Positions 9,926 to 18,362 of a DNA stretch of 64,000 nt are shown in pieces. A program made the translations under genes and the position numbers. Location of the stretch: contig NZ_JNXI01000006.1 of the NCBI RefSeq assembly GCF_000717055.1, positions 62,001 to 126,000 on the forward strand, in the 5' to 3' direction. The DNA is from Streptomyces iakyrus (GTDB lineage: Bacteria; Actinomycetota; Actinomycetes; Streptomycetales; Streptomycetaceae). The first letter of the stretch is position 1. Each line of letters begins with the position of its first letter. The notes under the pieces are model-generated. The model had not been told where the DNA came from. It ran no database searches and worked only from the letters and a program-made list of their open reading frames with translations.

Positions 9926-10351
9926 CCGAGTTCCGCGGGCGGCGCGGCCGGGTGTGCCACCCCCCTCCTGTGGCAGTGCCTGACCGGTGATCCGCCTCCC
10001 GTCGGACCTCGTGGGATCCCAGTGATCCTGCGGGGTCCGACGGCGCGAAGGGATCGAGGCATGGCGAGGCGGCCGAGTCGATACCGCATGTGACCTCTTC
10101 TGTCAGCGTCTGACCGTTTTCGTTCGCTTACGGGGTGTGACTCGGGCCACGCGGATTGGGCGTAACGCTCGCGGGAAGAACGCGATGACCTAAGAGGTGA
10201 CAGCCGCGGAGGGAATACGGACGCCGTTCACGGCGCTGTGCATCTTCCCGGCCCCCGCCCGCGCCGTCGGCCCATCCCCAAGCCGGCGGTCGGCTCCTGT
10301 CCTCTGTGGACGGGGCCGGAAGCCGTTTTCCAACGTTCCGAGAGGTTGTTC
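9926..10351 (+). promoter_or_regulatory. hrdB upstream region (multiple promoters expected)
   Basis: These 426 bp hold no gene I can support. In Streptomyces the principal sigma gene is read from several promoters, one dependent on SigR. A GGGAAT at 10211-10216 matches the SigR -35 element, but the -10 match downstream (GCTGTG around 10235-10240) is imperfect, so this is only a candidate. A GAGAGG at 10340-10345 is the hrdB ribosome site. Confidence 0.4.
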
Positions 10352-11893
10352 GTGTCGGCCAGCACATCCCGTACGCTCCCGCCGGAGATCGCCGAGTCCG
10401 TCTCTGTCATGGCGCTCATTGAGCGGGGAAAGGCTGAGGGGCAGATCGCCGGCGATGACGTGCGTCGGGCCTTCGAAGCTGACCAGATTCCGGCCACTCA
10501 GTGGAAGAACGTACTGCGCAGCCTCAACCAGATCCTCGAGGAAGAGGGTGTGACGCTGATGGTCAGTGCCGCAGAGCCCAAGCGCACCCGAAAGAGCGTC
10601 GCAGCGAAGAGTCCCGCCAAGCGCACCGCCACCAAGACGGTCGCGGCCAAGGCGGTGACCACCCGGAAGGCCACCGCCACCGCTACGCCGGCGGCGCCCG
10701 CCGCCGAGCCGGCCGTCGAGGAGGAGGCGCCCGCCAAGAAGGCGGCTGCCAAGAAGGCGACCGCCAAGAAGGCTGCCGCGAAGAAGACCGTCGCCAAGAA
10801 GACGGCCGCCAAGAAGACCAGCGCCAAGAAGGACGACGCCGAGATTCTCGAGGAGGAGGTGCTCGAGGAGGCAGCGCCCGGCAAGGCCGGTGAGGAGCCC
10901 GAGGGCACCACCGAGAACGCGGGCTTCGTGCTCTCCGACGAGGACGAGGACGACGCGCCCGCCCAGCAGGTCGCGGCCGCCGGTGCCACCGCCGACCCGG
11001 TCAAGGACTACCTCAAGCAGATCGGCAAGGTTCCCCTGCTCAACGCCGAGCAGGAGGTCGAGCTCGCCAAGCGCATCGAGGCCGGGCTGTTCGCCGAGGA
11101 CAAGCTGGCGAACGCCGACAAGCTGGCCCCGAAGCTCAAGCGCGAGCTGGAGATCATCGCCGAGGACGGCCGCCGCGCCAAGAACCACCTCCTGGAGGCC
11201 AACCTCCGTCTGGTGGTCTCCCTGGCCAAGCGCTACACCGGCCGCGGCATGCTCTTCCTGGACCTCATCCAGGAGGGCAACCTCGGTCTGATCCGCGCGG
11301 TCGAGAAGTTCGACTACACCAAGGGCTACAAGTTCTCCACGTACGCCACGTGGTGGATCCGTCAGGCGATCACCCGCGCCATGGCCGACCAGGCCCGCAC
11401 CATCCGTATCCCGGTGCACATGGTCGAGGTCATCAACAAGCTGGCACGTGTGCAGCGCCAGATGCTCCAGGACCTGGGCCGGGAGCCCACCCCGGAGGAG
11501 CTGGCCAAGGAGCTCGACATGACCCCCGAGAAGGTCATCGAGGTCCAGAAGTACGGCCGCGAGCCCATCTCGCTGCACACCCCGCTGGGCGAGGACGGCG
11601 ACAGCGAGTTCGGTGACCTCATCGAGGACTCCGAGGCGGTCGTCCCGGCCGACGCGGTCAGCTTCACGCTCCTGCAGGAGCAGCTGCACTCCGTCCTGGA
11701 CACCCTGTCCGAGCGTGAGGCGGGCGTCGTCTCGATGCGCTTCGGCCTCACCGACGGCCAGCCGAAGACCCTCGACGAGATCGGCAAGGTCTACGGCGTC
11801 ACGCGTGAGCGGATCCGTCAGATCGAGTCCAAGACCATGTCGAAGCTGCGCCATCCGTCCCGTTCGCAGGTGCTGCGCGACTACCTCGACTGA
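10352..11893 (+). CDS. hrdB: Principal RNA polymerase sigma factor HrdB (RpoD/SigA type)
   Basis: This is the essential housekeeping sigma factor, which directs RNA polymerase to most vegetative promoters. The GTG at 10352 follows GAGAGG by six bases and gives 513 residues ([19 protein letters not shown]). Residues 1-75 are a region 1.1-like helical part ([20 protein letters not shown]). Residues about 80-200 are an Ala/Lys- then Glu/Asp-rich insertion typical of actinobacterial sigma factors. Region 1.2 begins at [16 protein letters not shown]. Region 2 is seen as [20 protein letters not shown] and [12 protein letters not shown]. Region 3 is [14 protein letters not shown] and region 4.2 is [20 protein letters not shown]. 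The frame is open upstream to 10238, but that part has no family similarity. A strong terminator follows 18 bp after the stop, so it is probably monocistronic. Confidence 0.98.
   Translation: MSASTSRTLPPEIAESVSVMALIERGKAEGQIAGDDVRRAFEADQIPATQWKNVLRSLNQILEEEGVTLMVSAAEPKRTRKSVAAKSPAKRTATKTVAAKAVTTRKATATATPAAPAAEPAVEEEAPAKKAAAKKATAKKAAAKKTVAKKTAAKKTSAKKDDAEILEEEVLEEAAPGKAGEEPEGTTENAGFVLSDEDEDDAPAQQVAAAGATADPVKDYLKQIGKVPLLNAEQEVELAKRIEAGLFAEDKLANADKLAPKLKRELEIIAEDGRRAKNHLLEANLRLVVSLAKRYTGRGMLFLDLIQEGNLGLIRAVEKFDYTKGYKFSTYATWWIRQAITRAMADQARTIRIPVHMVEVINKLARVQRQMLQDLGREPTPEELAKELDMTPEKVIEVQKYGREPISLHTPLGEDGDSEFGDLIEDSEAVVPADAVSFTLLQEQLHSVLDTLSEREAGVVSMRFGLTDGQPKTLDEIGKVYGVTRERIRQIESKTMSKLRHPSRSQVLRDYLD
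10736..10825 (+). repeat. Six 15-bp coding repeats giving KKxxA units in HrdB
   Basis: Six consecutive in-frame units encode [25 protein letters not shown] and KKTSA within the variable N-terminal insertion of the sigma factor. The composition resembles histone H1-like tails. The units are well conserved at DNA level (AAGAAG starts each one). Confidence 0.85.
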
Positions 11894-11911
11894 GCGAAGC
11901 CGTACGACACG

Positions 11912-11945
11912 AAAGGCCCGGTTCCCCGAGGGGGGCCGGGCCTTC
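11912..11945 (+). terminator. hrdB terminator
   Basis: A stem of AAGGCCCGG and CCGGGCCTT encloses a short C/G-rich loop, starting 19 bp after the hrdB stop. Confidence 0.85.
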
Positions 11946-12032
11946 GCAGTGCCGTCCCCCTCCGCGGGTGCGGGGTTCCACGAGGTGAATCACTCTGGGT
12001 GTCCCAATGACAACACGGAGTGAGGAGTGTGT

Positions 12033-12881
12033 ATGCGTCGTCGACTGGCTCGAGCTCTGGTCCTGCCGCTGGCACTGGCGGCCGCGGTATCTGCGCTGTC
12101 CATGGGCGTCAGCGCCCCTGTGGCCGCCGACAGCGTGGTCATAGGGGGCTTTCCCGTTGAGGTGTCCCAGAGTCCGTGGACGGTGGCCCTGTCCAGTCGT
12201 GACCGGTTCGGGGGTACGCGCGCGGGGCAGTTCTGCGGGGGTGCGGCGGTCGGCCGCACCACCGTGCTCACCGCCGCCCACTGCCTGGACGAGGACGTCC
12301 TGGGCGTGCCACTCGAGCGCGTACGGGACCTCAAGGTCATAGCCGGCCGCACCGACCTGCTCTCGGGCCGTGAGGGGCGCGAGATCGCCGTGCGCCGTGC
12401 ATGGGTGAACCCGGCCTACGGCAGTCACGGCAACGCCGGGGACTTCGCCGTGCTCACCCTGGCCGAACCGCTCCAGGGCGACTCGGTCATCAGGATGGCG
12501 GCGGACGGTGACCCCGCGTACGCGGCAGGTGAGACCGCGACGGTGTACGGATGGGGTGATACCTCGGGCACGGGCGACTACCCGGACGGTCTGCGGGCGG
12601 CGCGCGTGCGCGTGCTTTCCGATGCCCTGTGCGAGGAGGCGTATCCCGGCGGCATGGACGGCACCTACGACGCCACGAGCATGCTGTGCGCCGGGGAGGC
12701 CGAGGGGGGCCGGGACGCCTGCCAGGGCGACAGCGGAGGGCCGCTGGTGGCCCGGGGGCGGCTGATCGGGCTCGTGTCCTGGGGGATCGGCTGTGGCGAG
12801 GCCGGCAACCCCGGTGTGTACATGCGGGTGTCCTACCTCATGCGGACGCTCGGGTGGGCACGAGCCTCGGAAGGTGTATGA
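12033..12881 (+). CDS. Secreted trypsin-like serine protease (S1 family)
   Basis: This is an exported endopeptidase of 282 residues. A signal peptide covers about residues 1-32 (MRRRLAR, a hydrophobic core LVLPLALAAAVSAL, then an APVAADS cleavage region). VVIGG follows immediately, giving the typical mature or propeptide junction. The catalytic triad is visible: His83 in LTAAHCL, Asp137 in GDFAVLTL and Ser234 in QGDSGGP. Asp228, six residues before the serine, occupies the S1-pocket position and predicts trypsin-like cleavage after Arg or Lys. The ATG at 12033 has GAGGAG five bases upstream. It lies between hrdB and parE, in the usual Streptomyces position, and ends at a very strong bidirectional terminator shared with the convergent DUF7455 gene. 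The physiological substrate is unknown. Confidence 0.93.
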   Translation: MRRRLARALVLPLALAAAVSALSMGVSAPVAADSVVIGGFPVEVSQSPWTVALSSRDRFGGTRAGQFCGGAAVGRTTVLTAAHCLDEDVLGVPLERVRDLKVIAGRTDLLSGREGREIAVRRAWVNPAYGSHGNAGDFAVLTLAEPLQGDSVIRMAADGDPAYAAGETATVYGWGDTSGTGDYPDGLRAARVRVLSDALCEEAYPGGMDGTYDATSMLCAGEAEGGRDACQGDSGGPLVARGRLIGLVSWGIGCGEAGNPGVYMRVSYLMRTLGWARASEGV

Positions 12882-12920
12882 GGCGTCCGGCGGAGTCCGG
12901 ACCGGTCCGGAGGACGAGGA

Positions 12921-12960
12921 CGGGCGGCTGTCTCTGGTGGTGACCAGAGACAGCCGCCCG
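12921..12960. terminator. Perfect 18-bp bidirectional terminator hairpin
   Basis: CGGGCGGCTGTCTCTGGT is followed by GGTG and then its exact complement. It lies between the trypsin gene and the convergent DUF7455 gene and can serve both. Confidence 0.9.
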
Positions 12961-13004
12961 TTCACCGGCCTGTGCCGGGCTGGCTCGTCGTCGGACGCGA
13001 GGTG

Positions 13005-13235
13005 TCAGCGCTCTTCTTCGGAGGCGTTCGCGGGAACGGACGTGAGCCGCTCCGTCTCGTCCTGTATCTCAGCGGCGATCTTCTTGAGTTCCGGCTCGAA
13101 CTTGCGCCCGTGGTGGGCGCAGAAGAGCAGTTCTCCACCGCTGAGCAGGACGACGCGCAGGTACGCCTGGGCGCCGCAGCGGTCGCAGCGATCAGCGGCC
13201 GTCAACTGGCTCGCAGGGGTCAGAACAGTAGTCAC
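13005..13235 (-). CDS. DUF7455 small zinc-ribbon-like protein
   Basis: A 76-residue cytosolic protein of unknown function, conserved beside hrdB and parE in Streptomyces. CDRCGAQ at residues 17-23 and FCAHHG near 40 form a CxxC...CxHH pattern that could bind one zinc ion. The C-terminal half (FEPELKKIAAEIQDETERL) is a charged helix. The ATG at 13235 is the only good start. The gene points towards the trypsin gene and away from parE, so the 440 bp to its right must hold promoters for both it and parE. Confidence 0.85.
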   Translation of the reverse strand: MTTVLTPASQLTAADRCDRCGAQAYLRVVLLSGGELLFCAHHGRKFEPELKKIAAEIQDETERLTSVPANASEEER

Positions 13236-13677
13236 GTCGCCTCTTCTCTAGCTCGACGAGCTGTCGTACCAGGGTCAACATCCAACCAGCCCCAAAACGT
13301 TCCCGCTCGTGGCTTTTCCTCGAAAGAATCTTTGCGAGGCGGCTGTCTGCTGCCGGTTGGCGGCGAATGTGCCGTATTGCGTGTCTATGTGTCTTACGGG
13401 GCTTCGCGTTGTATCGGTGGTCGGTCCTCCCGGCTGGGTTGCCGGTTGTTCATGAGGACGTGCCCGGAGCCTAAATGGTTCATGCCTGGAAGGGAACGTG
13501 ATGTGTACTTCACTCCATCGAGGGATCGAACACGCATGCGAGTGTGGACTAGTCTGAGTTTCCGACGAGGGTGGCGTTACAACGGCTCTACCAGGCCTCG
13601 GTACCCTCTCACCGGTGACCGAAGCCGCGCCCTTACCCATGAGGGCCCCATCTGAAATTCAGCGAGGAGCGAACCGC
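13236..13677. promoter_or_regulatory. Divergent promoter region between DUF7455 and parE
   Basis: No gene is supported in these 442 bp. A TAGTCT near 13549 could be a -10 box for parE, but no good -35 lies at the right distance. The GAGGAG at 13664-13669 is the parE ribosome site. The frame of parE is open up to a GTG at 13615, but the added residues are not conserved-looking. Confidence 0.4.
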
Positions 13678-15801
13678 GTGACCGCCGAGACGTCCGTGCC
13701 GTCCACAGCTCTGCTGGCAGGAGCCGACCGGGACGGTTCCAACTACACCGCGCGGCACCTGCTCGTCCTCGAGGGGCTCGAGGCCGTGCGCAAGCGCCCG
13801 GGTATGTACATCGGGTCGACCGACAGCCGTGGCTTGATGCACTGCGTCTGGGAGATCATCGACAACTCCGTCGACGAGGCCCTGGGCGGGTACTGCGACC
13901 ACATCGAGGTGATCCTCCAGGACGACGGCTCCGTCGAGGTCCGGGACAACGGCCGGGGCATCCCGATCGACGTCGAGCCCAAGACCGGCCTCTCCGGCGT
14001 CGAGGTCGTCATGACCAAGCTGCACGCCGGCGGCAAGTTCGGCGGCGGCTCCTACGCCGCCTCCGGCGGTCTGCACGGCGTCGGCGCCTCCGTGGTGAAC
14101 GCCCTGTCCGCCCGGCTGGACGTCGAGGTGGACCGCGGTGGGCACACCCACGCGATCAGCTTCCGGCGCGGTGTCCCCGGCGCCTTCGCCGGGAACGGCT
14201 CCGAGGCCAAGTTCGAGGCCAAGAGCGGCCTGCGCAAGGCCAGGAAGATCCCGAAGACCCGCACCGGCACCCGCGTGCGGTACTGGGCCGATCGCCAGAT
14301 CTTCCTCAAGGACGCCAAGCTCAACCTGGAGACGCTGCACCAGCGCGCCCGCCAGACCGCCTTCCTGGTGCCCGGCCTGACCATCGTCGTGCGCGACGAG
14401 TACGGGCTTGGCGAGGGCGGCAGCAAGGGCGAGGAGTCCTTCCGCTTCGACGGCGGGATCAGCGAGTTCTGCGAGTACCTGGCGAATGACAAGCCGGTCT
14501 GCGATGTCCTCCGCTTCTCCGGGCAGGGCACCTTCAAGGAGACCGTCCCCGTCCTGGACGACCACGGCCAGATGACGCCCACCGAGGTCACCCGTGAACT
14601 CGGTGTCGACGTCGCGCTGCGCTGGGGGACCGGCTACGACACGACGCTCCGGTCCTTCGTCAACATCATCGCCACACCCAAGGGCGGCACCCACGTCGCG
14701 GGCTTCGAGCAGGCCGTGGCCAAGACGATGAACGAGGTGCTGCGCGCCAAGAAGCTCCTGCGCGTCGCCGAGGACGACATCGTCAAGGACGACGCCCTGG
14801 AGGGCCTGACCGCGGTCGTCACCGTGCGTCTCGCCGAGCCGCAGTTCGAAGGCCAGACCAAGGAGGTCCTCGGGACCTCGGCGGCCCGCCGCATCGTGAA
14901 CAACGTGGTCACGAAGGAACTCAAGGCGTTCCTGACGTCCACCAAGCGGGATGCCGCCCAGCAGGCCCGGGTTGTGCTGGAGAAGGCCGTCGCCGCCGCA
15001 CGCACGCGTATCGCCGCCCGGCAGCACAAGGACGCGCAGCGCCGCAAGACGGCCCTGGAGTCCTCCTCGCTGCCCGCCAAGCTGGCCGACTGCCGCAGTG
15101 ACGACGTCGACCGCAGCGAGCTGTTCATCGTCGAAGGAGACTCCGCGCTCGGCACGGCGAAGCTCGCTCGCAACTCCGAGTTCCAGGCGCTGCTGCCGAT
15201 CCGCGGCAAGATCCTCAACGTCCAGAAGTCGTCCGTGACGGACATGCTGAAGAACGCCGAGTGCGGCGCGATCATCCAGGTCATAGGAGCCGGCTCGGGC
15301 CGGACCTTCGACATCGACACAGCCCGCTACGGCAAGATCATCATGATGACCGACGCCGATGTCGACGGCTCGCACATCCGCACCCTGCTGCTGACGCTGT
15401 TCCACCGCTACATGCGGCCCATGGTCGAGGCCGGCCGGGTCTTCGCGGCGGTGCCGCCACTGCACCGCATCGAGATCGTCCAGCCGAAGAAGGGGCAGGA
15501 CAAGTACGTCTATACGTACTCGGACCGCGAACTGCGTGACACGCTCATGGAGTTCCAGAGCAAGGGCATCCGCTACAAGGACTCGATCCAGCGCTACAAG
15601 GGTCTCGGTGAGATGGACGCCGACCAGCTGGCCGAGACGACGATGGACCCGCGCCACCGCACCCTGCGCCGGATCAACCTCTCCGACCTGGAGGCCGCCG
15701 AGCAGGTCTTCGATCTGCTCATGGGCAACGACGTGGCCCCGCGCAAGGAGTTCATCTCCAACTCGGCGGCGACGCTGGACCGGTCGCGGATCGACGCGTA
15801 G
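13678..15801 (+). CDS. parE: DNA topoisomerase IV subunit B (ParE, GyrB-like)
   Basis: This is the ATPase and TOPRIM subunit of topoisomerase IV, which decatenates daughter chromosomes; its partner is the ParC gene at 25.6-28.1 kb. The GTG at 13678 has GAGGAG eight bases upstream and gives 707 residues. The GHKL ATPase domain shows VRKRPGMYIGST, EIIDNSVDEAL, DNGRGIP and GGLHGVGASVVNA. The transducer domain follows. The TOPRIM domain starts near residue 480 with IVEGDSALG, then RGKILNV and the metal-binding DADVDGSHIRTLLL. The C-terminus has RYKGLGEM and Q/ADQLAETTM. The length matches the Streptomyces ParE (gyrB2) rather than the longer proteobacterial GyrB. It ends at a stem-loop 100 bp downstream. 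Confidence 0.95.
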   Translation: MTAETSVPSTALLAGADRDGSNYTARHLLVLEGLEAVRKRPGMYIGSTDSRGLMHCVWEIIDNSVDEALGGYCDHIEVILQDDGSVEVRDNGRGIPIDVEPKTGLSGVEVVMTKLHAGGKFGGGSYAASGGLHGVGASVVNALSARLDVEVDRGGHTHAISFRRGVPGAFAGNGSEAKFEAKSGLRKARKIPKTRTGTRVRYWADRQIFLKDAKLNLETLHQRARQTAFLVPGLTIVVRDEYGLGEGGSKGEESFRFDGGISEFCEYLANDKPVCDVLRFSGQGTFKETVPVLDDHGQMTPTEVTRELGVDVALRWGTGYDTTLRSFVNIIATPKGGTHVAGFEQAVAKTMNEVLRAKKLLRVAEDDIVKDDALEGLTAVVTVRLAEPQFEGQTKEVLGTSAARRIVNNVVTKELKAFLTSTKRDAAQQARVVLEKAVAAARTRIAARQHKDAQRRKTALESSSLPAKLADCRSDDVDRSELFIVEGDSALGTAKLARNSEFQALLPIRGKILNVQKSSVTDMLKNAECGAIIQVIGAGSGRTFDIDTARYGKIIMMTDADVDGSHIRTLLLTLFHRYMRPMVEAGRVFAAVPPLHRIEIVQPKKGQDKYVYTYSDRELRDTLMEFQSKGIRYKDSIQRYKGLGEMDADQLAETTMDPRHRTLRRINLSDLEAAEQVFDLLMGNDVAPRKEFISNSAATLDRSRIDA

Positions 15802-15902
15802 CCGGAGCGCCTGGCTGTTGCCGCGTACGGCCGGGTCACGCAACCGGTCGGCAGCGGTCCGGGCTGTCTGAGCCACCTGGACCGCTCCGGCCGTACCGAG
15901 AC

Positions 15903-15928
15903 GTCTCTCCACCCTCGGGTGGAGAGAC
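15903..15928 (+). terminator. parE terminator hairpin
   Basis: An 11-bp perfect stem GTCTCTCCACC / GGTGGAGAGAC with loop CTCG lies 101 bp after the parE stop. There is no T-run, as is common in Streptomyces. Confidence 0.75.
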
Positions 15929-15959
15929 ACCCGGTCGGGGATCCACCCGTGATCCACCC

Positions 15960-16076
15960 ACGGCGACCGTGAAGACCCACATCAACAACCTCTTCACCAA
16001 GACCGGGCTCAAGGACCGTGCGCAGGCGGTGCGTTACGCCTACGGAAAGGGACTCGTGCGGCCACCAGCGGGTTAG
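15960..16076 (+). pseudogene. Remnant of a LuxR/NarL-type response regulator C-terminus
   Basis: Reading in frame to the TAG at 16074-16076 gives TATVKTHINNLFTKTGLKD and then RAQAVRYAYGKGLVRPPAG. This is the second half of a LuxR HTH (recognition helix TVKTHxxNLFTK) plus the usual RAQAVxYAYxxGLV tail of NarL-family regulators. No start codon, receiver domain or first HTH helix precedes it: upstream is the parE terminator. I infer a decayed gene whose 5' part was deleted. Confidence 0.8.
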
Positions 16077-16100
16077 TCACCTGATGGGGTGAAGTGTGAA

Positions 16101-16125
16101 GGGAAGAAGAGTCAGACATCTTCCC
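16101..16125. promoter_or_regulatory. Inverted repeat upstream of the DUF485-symporter operon
   Basis: GGGAAGA and TCTTCCC form a perfect 7-bp inverted repeat separated by 11 bases, ending 19 bp before the DUF485 start. It could be a regulator site (the CitB-type regulator nearby is a candidate) or a small hairpin. Confidence 0.45.
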
Positions 16126-16144
16126 GTTCTGTCCATCCTTGGGC

Positions 16145-16702
16145 ATGCAGCCAAGCAAGGGCCGTCCCTGCGGCGGCGGGGCCGGCCAGGAGAGCCGGGT
16201 CGAGCCTCTCGACGGTCATGAACCGGTCCCGGCCGAGGAGGCCGGACAGCTCAGGTACGACGATCCCTGGTACGACGCCCTCGCCTCCGGCTGGGGCGAG
16301 TCGTCCGACGAGGCCCAAGCCCAGCCGGTGGTCCCGTCGGCACGGACGGAGGGCGATGCGGAGGCCGCGGCGGCCGACGTGTACCTGGAAGTGCAGCGCA
16401 GTGCGGCCTTTCAGGAGGTGCGGCAGCGGTACCGGAAGTTCGTGGTGCCGGCGTCCGTGGCGTTCTTCACCTGGTACGTGGGCTACGTCGTGACCGCCAC
16501 GACGGCACCGGAGCTGATGGCGCGGCCCGTGGCGGGAGCGGTGAACGTCGCGATGGTGGCGGGGCTCGGGCAGTTCCTGTCCACCTTCCTTCTCACCTGG
16601 GCCTACGCGCGGCACGCGCGGCTGCGCAGGGACCGAGCCGCCCTCGAACTGCGGTGGGACACACAGGAACTGACCCGTGGCGTGAGCGGCGGTGCGTCGT
16701 GA
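16145..16702 (+). CDS. DUF485 membrane protein, partner of SSS symporter
   Basis: A 185-residue small membrane protein. Residues 1-80 are hydrophilic and contain the YDDPWYDALASGWGE motif seen in Streptomyces members. The DUF485 domain at about 85-170 has FQEVRQRYRKFVVP followed by two hydrophobic segments (SVAFFTWYVGYVVTA and VNVAMVAGLGQFLSTFLL) and a basic end. DUF485 proteins usually precede acetate or carboxylate permeases of the SSS family and probably assist them in the membrane. The stop overlaps the GTG of the symporter by four bases (GTGA), so the two are translationally coupled. The start is not well fixed: ATG 16145 lacks a Shine-Dalgarno sequence, and TTG 16139 and ATG 16219 are alternatives. 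Confidence 0.82.
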   Translation: MQPSKGRPCGGGAGQESRVEPLDGHEPVPAEEAGQLRYDDPWYDALASGWGESSDEAQAQPVVPSARTEGDAEAAAADVYLEVQRSAAFQEVRQRYRKFVVPASVAFFTWYVGYVVTATTAPELMARPVAGAVNVAMVAGLGQFLSTFLLTWAYARHARLRRDRAALELRWDTQELTRGVSGGAS

Positions 16703-18291
16703 CGGAAGAACACCAGACGCTTGCGCTGCTGCTCTTCAGCGCCTTCGTCGCCGTCACGCTGGGGATCACCACCTGGGTCAGCCGCAACCGGCGTGGCTCG
16801 GCGGAGGAGTTCTACGCGGGCGGACGGCTCTTCTCCCCCATGGAGAATGGTTTTGCCATCGCCGGTGACTACATGTCGGCCGCTTCCTTCCTCGGGGTCA
16901 CCGGGCTCATCGCGCTGTTCGGCTATGACGGGCTGCTGTATGTCGTGGGCTTCCTCGTGGCGTGGCTGGTGGTGCTGTTCCTGGTCGCCGAACTGGTCCG
17001 CAACTGCGGCCGGTTCACGCTCGCCGACGTCGTGGCGGCCCGGATGAGGGAACGGCCGGTCCGGATCGCGGCGGGAACCTCCTCGGTCACGGTGTCCGTT
17101 CTCTATCTGGTGGCGCAGATGGTCGGAGCGGGCAGCCTGGTGGCGCTGCTGCTCGGGGGCACGAGCGACGCGGCCCGTGCTTGGACCGTCATCGGTGTGG
17201 GCGCGCTCATGGTGATCTATGTGTCGTTGGGAGGGATGCGCGCGACCACGTGGATCCAGATCGTCAAGGCCGTCCTGCTGCTCGGCGGCACCATCGCGCT
17301 GACGGCGCTCGTCCTGATGCGCTTCCACGGCGACCTGAACCGGCTGCTGCTCACGGCAGCCGAGCGCAGTGGGCACGGCGCGGCGTTCCTGGCGCCCGGG
17401 CTGAAGTACGGCGAGGACTGGACCGCCCGCTTCGACTTCATCAGTCTGGGGCTGGCTCTGGTGCTGGGCACGGCAGGGCTGCCGCACATCCTGTCCCGCT
17501 TCTACACCGTGCCCACCGCGCGGGCCGCGCGCCGCTCGGTCGTCTGGGCCGTCGGGCTCATCGGCGGCTTCTACCTGATGACGATCGTGCTCGGATTCGG
17601 TGCGGCCGCCATCCTGGGGCCGGACACGGTGCGCGCTTCGAACGCGGCCGGGAACACGGCGGTTCCGCTGCTGGCGCTCGATCTGGGCGGTGGTGCGGGA
17701 TCCACCGGCGGGACGGTTCTCTTCGCGATCGTCGCCGCGGTCGCCTTCGCCACGATCCTCGCCGTGGTCGCCGGCATCACGCTCGCCTCCTCGGCGTCCG
17801 TGGCCCACGACCTGTACGCGTCCCTGCGGCGCCGGGGCGGGAAGCCGCGCAGCGAGGTGACGGTGGCCCGTATCGCGGCCGTCGGTGTCGGTGCGGTGGC
17901 GATCGCGCTCGGTCTGCTGGCGCGGGATCTCAACGTGGCGTTCCTGGTGGGCCTGGCATTCGCCGTCGCAGCGTCGGCGAACCTGCCGGTGCTGCTCTAC
18001 TCGCTGTTCTGGCGCGGCTTCACCACCCGGGGTGCCGTGTGGGCGGTCTACGGCGGTCTGGCCCCGGCGGTGGTGCTCGTGGTGCTGTCACCGGTGGTCT
18101 CGGGCAGCCCCGACTCGCTCTTCCCGGGCATCGACCTCCAGCTCTTCCCTCTGCAGAACCCGGGTCTCGTCTCGATCCCCCTCGGCTTCCTCGCGGGCTG
18201 GCTGGGCACGGTCACCTCGGCGGAGGTACCGGACGAGGTCAAGCACGCGGAGACAGAGGTGCGGTCGCTGACGGGTGCGGGAGCGGCGTAG
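16699..18291 (+). CDS. Sodium:solute symporter (SSS), cation/acetate (ActP/MctC) type
   Basis: An integral membrane cotransporter of 530 residues with about 13 hydrophobic segments. SAEEFYAGGRLFSPMENGFA followed by GDYMSAASFLG is characteristic of the acetate/monocarboxylate branch of SSS, and GTAGLPHILSRFYTVP is the conserved central motif. The DUF485 partner directly upstream supports a carboxylate substrate such as acetate, pyruvate or propionate. A CitA/CitB-type two-component system sits tail-to-tail 70 bp downstream, suggesting that external carboxylate controls expression; this link is inferred. The GTG at 16699 overlaps the DUF485 stop. Confidence 0.9.
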   Translation: MTEEHQTLALLLFSAFVAVTLGITTWVSRNRRGSAEEFYAGGRLFSPMENGFAIAGDYMSAASFLGVTGLIALFGYDGLLYVVGFLVAWLVVLFLVAELVRNCGRFTLADVVAARMRERPVRIAAGTSSVTVSVLYLVAQMVGAGSLVALLLGGTSDAARAWTVIGVGALMVIYVSLGGMRATTWIQIVKAVLLLGGTIALTALVLMRFHGDLNRLLLTAAERSGHGAAFLAPGLKYGEDWTARFDFISLGLALVLGTAGLPHILSRFYTVPTARAARRSVVWAVGLIGGFYLMTIVLGFGAAAILGPDTVRASNAAGNTAVPLLALDLGGGAGSTGGTVLFAIVAAVAFATILAVVAGITLASSASVAHDLYASLRRRGGKPRSEVTVARIAAVGVGAVAIALGLLARDLNVAFLVGLAFAVAASANLPVLLYSLFWRGFTTRGAVWAVYGGLAPAVVLVVLSPVVSGSPDSLFPGIDLQLFPLQNPGLVSIPLGFLAGWLGTVTSAEVPDEVKHAETEVRSLTGAGAA

Positions 18292-18362
18292 CGGCGGTGC
18301 CGCCGACGCCACGGTCGAGGGGGAGCCGTCGCCGGTTCGTGGAAACGCCGCGGGATGTCGCC

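Noticed and set aside
10238..10351. Start of hrdB at the upstream ATG 10238
   Set aside because: The extra 38 residues are Pro/Arg-rich and unlike HrdB; GTG 10352 has GAGAGG at good spacing.
12921..12960. Perfect 18-bp inverted repeat as an insertion-sequence end or integration site
   Set aside because: It is a single hairpin between convergent genes with no transposase, target duplication or tRNA; it is a terminator.
13530..13560. LexA-type SOS box near GAACACGCATGCGAG upstream of parE
   Set aside because: Only one half matches the GAAC...GTTC pattern.
13615..13677. Start of parE at GTG 13615
   Set aside because: The 21 extra residues are not ParE-like. GTG 13678 has a strong GAGGAG and gives the family N-terminus and length.
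13633..15957. Long minus-strand open frame opposite parE
   Set aside because: Shadow of parE. The composition (Leu/Asp/Val/Arg-rich) is typical of antisense frames in high-GC DNA.
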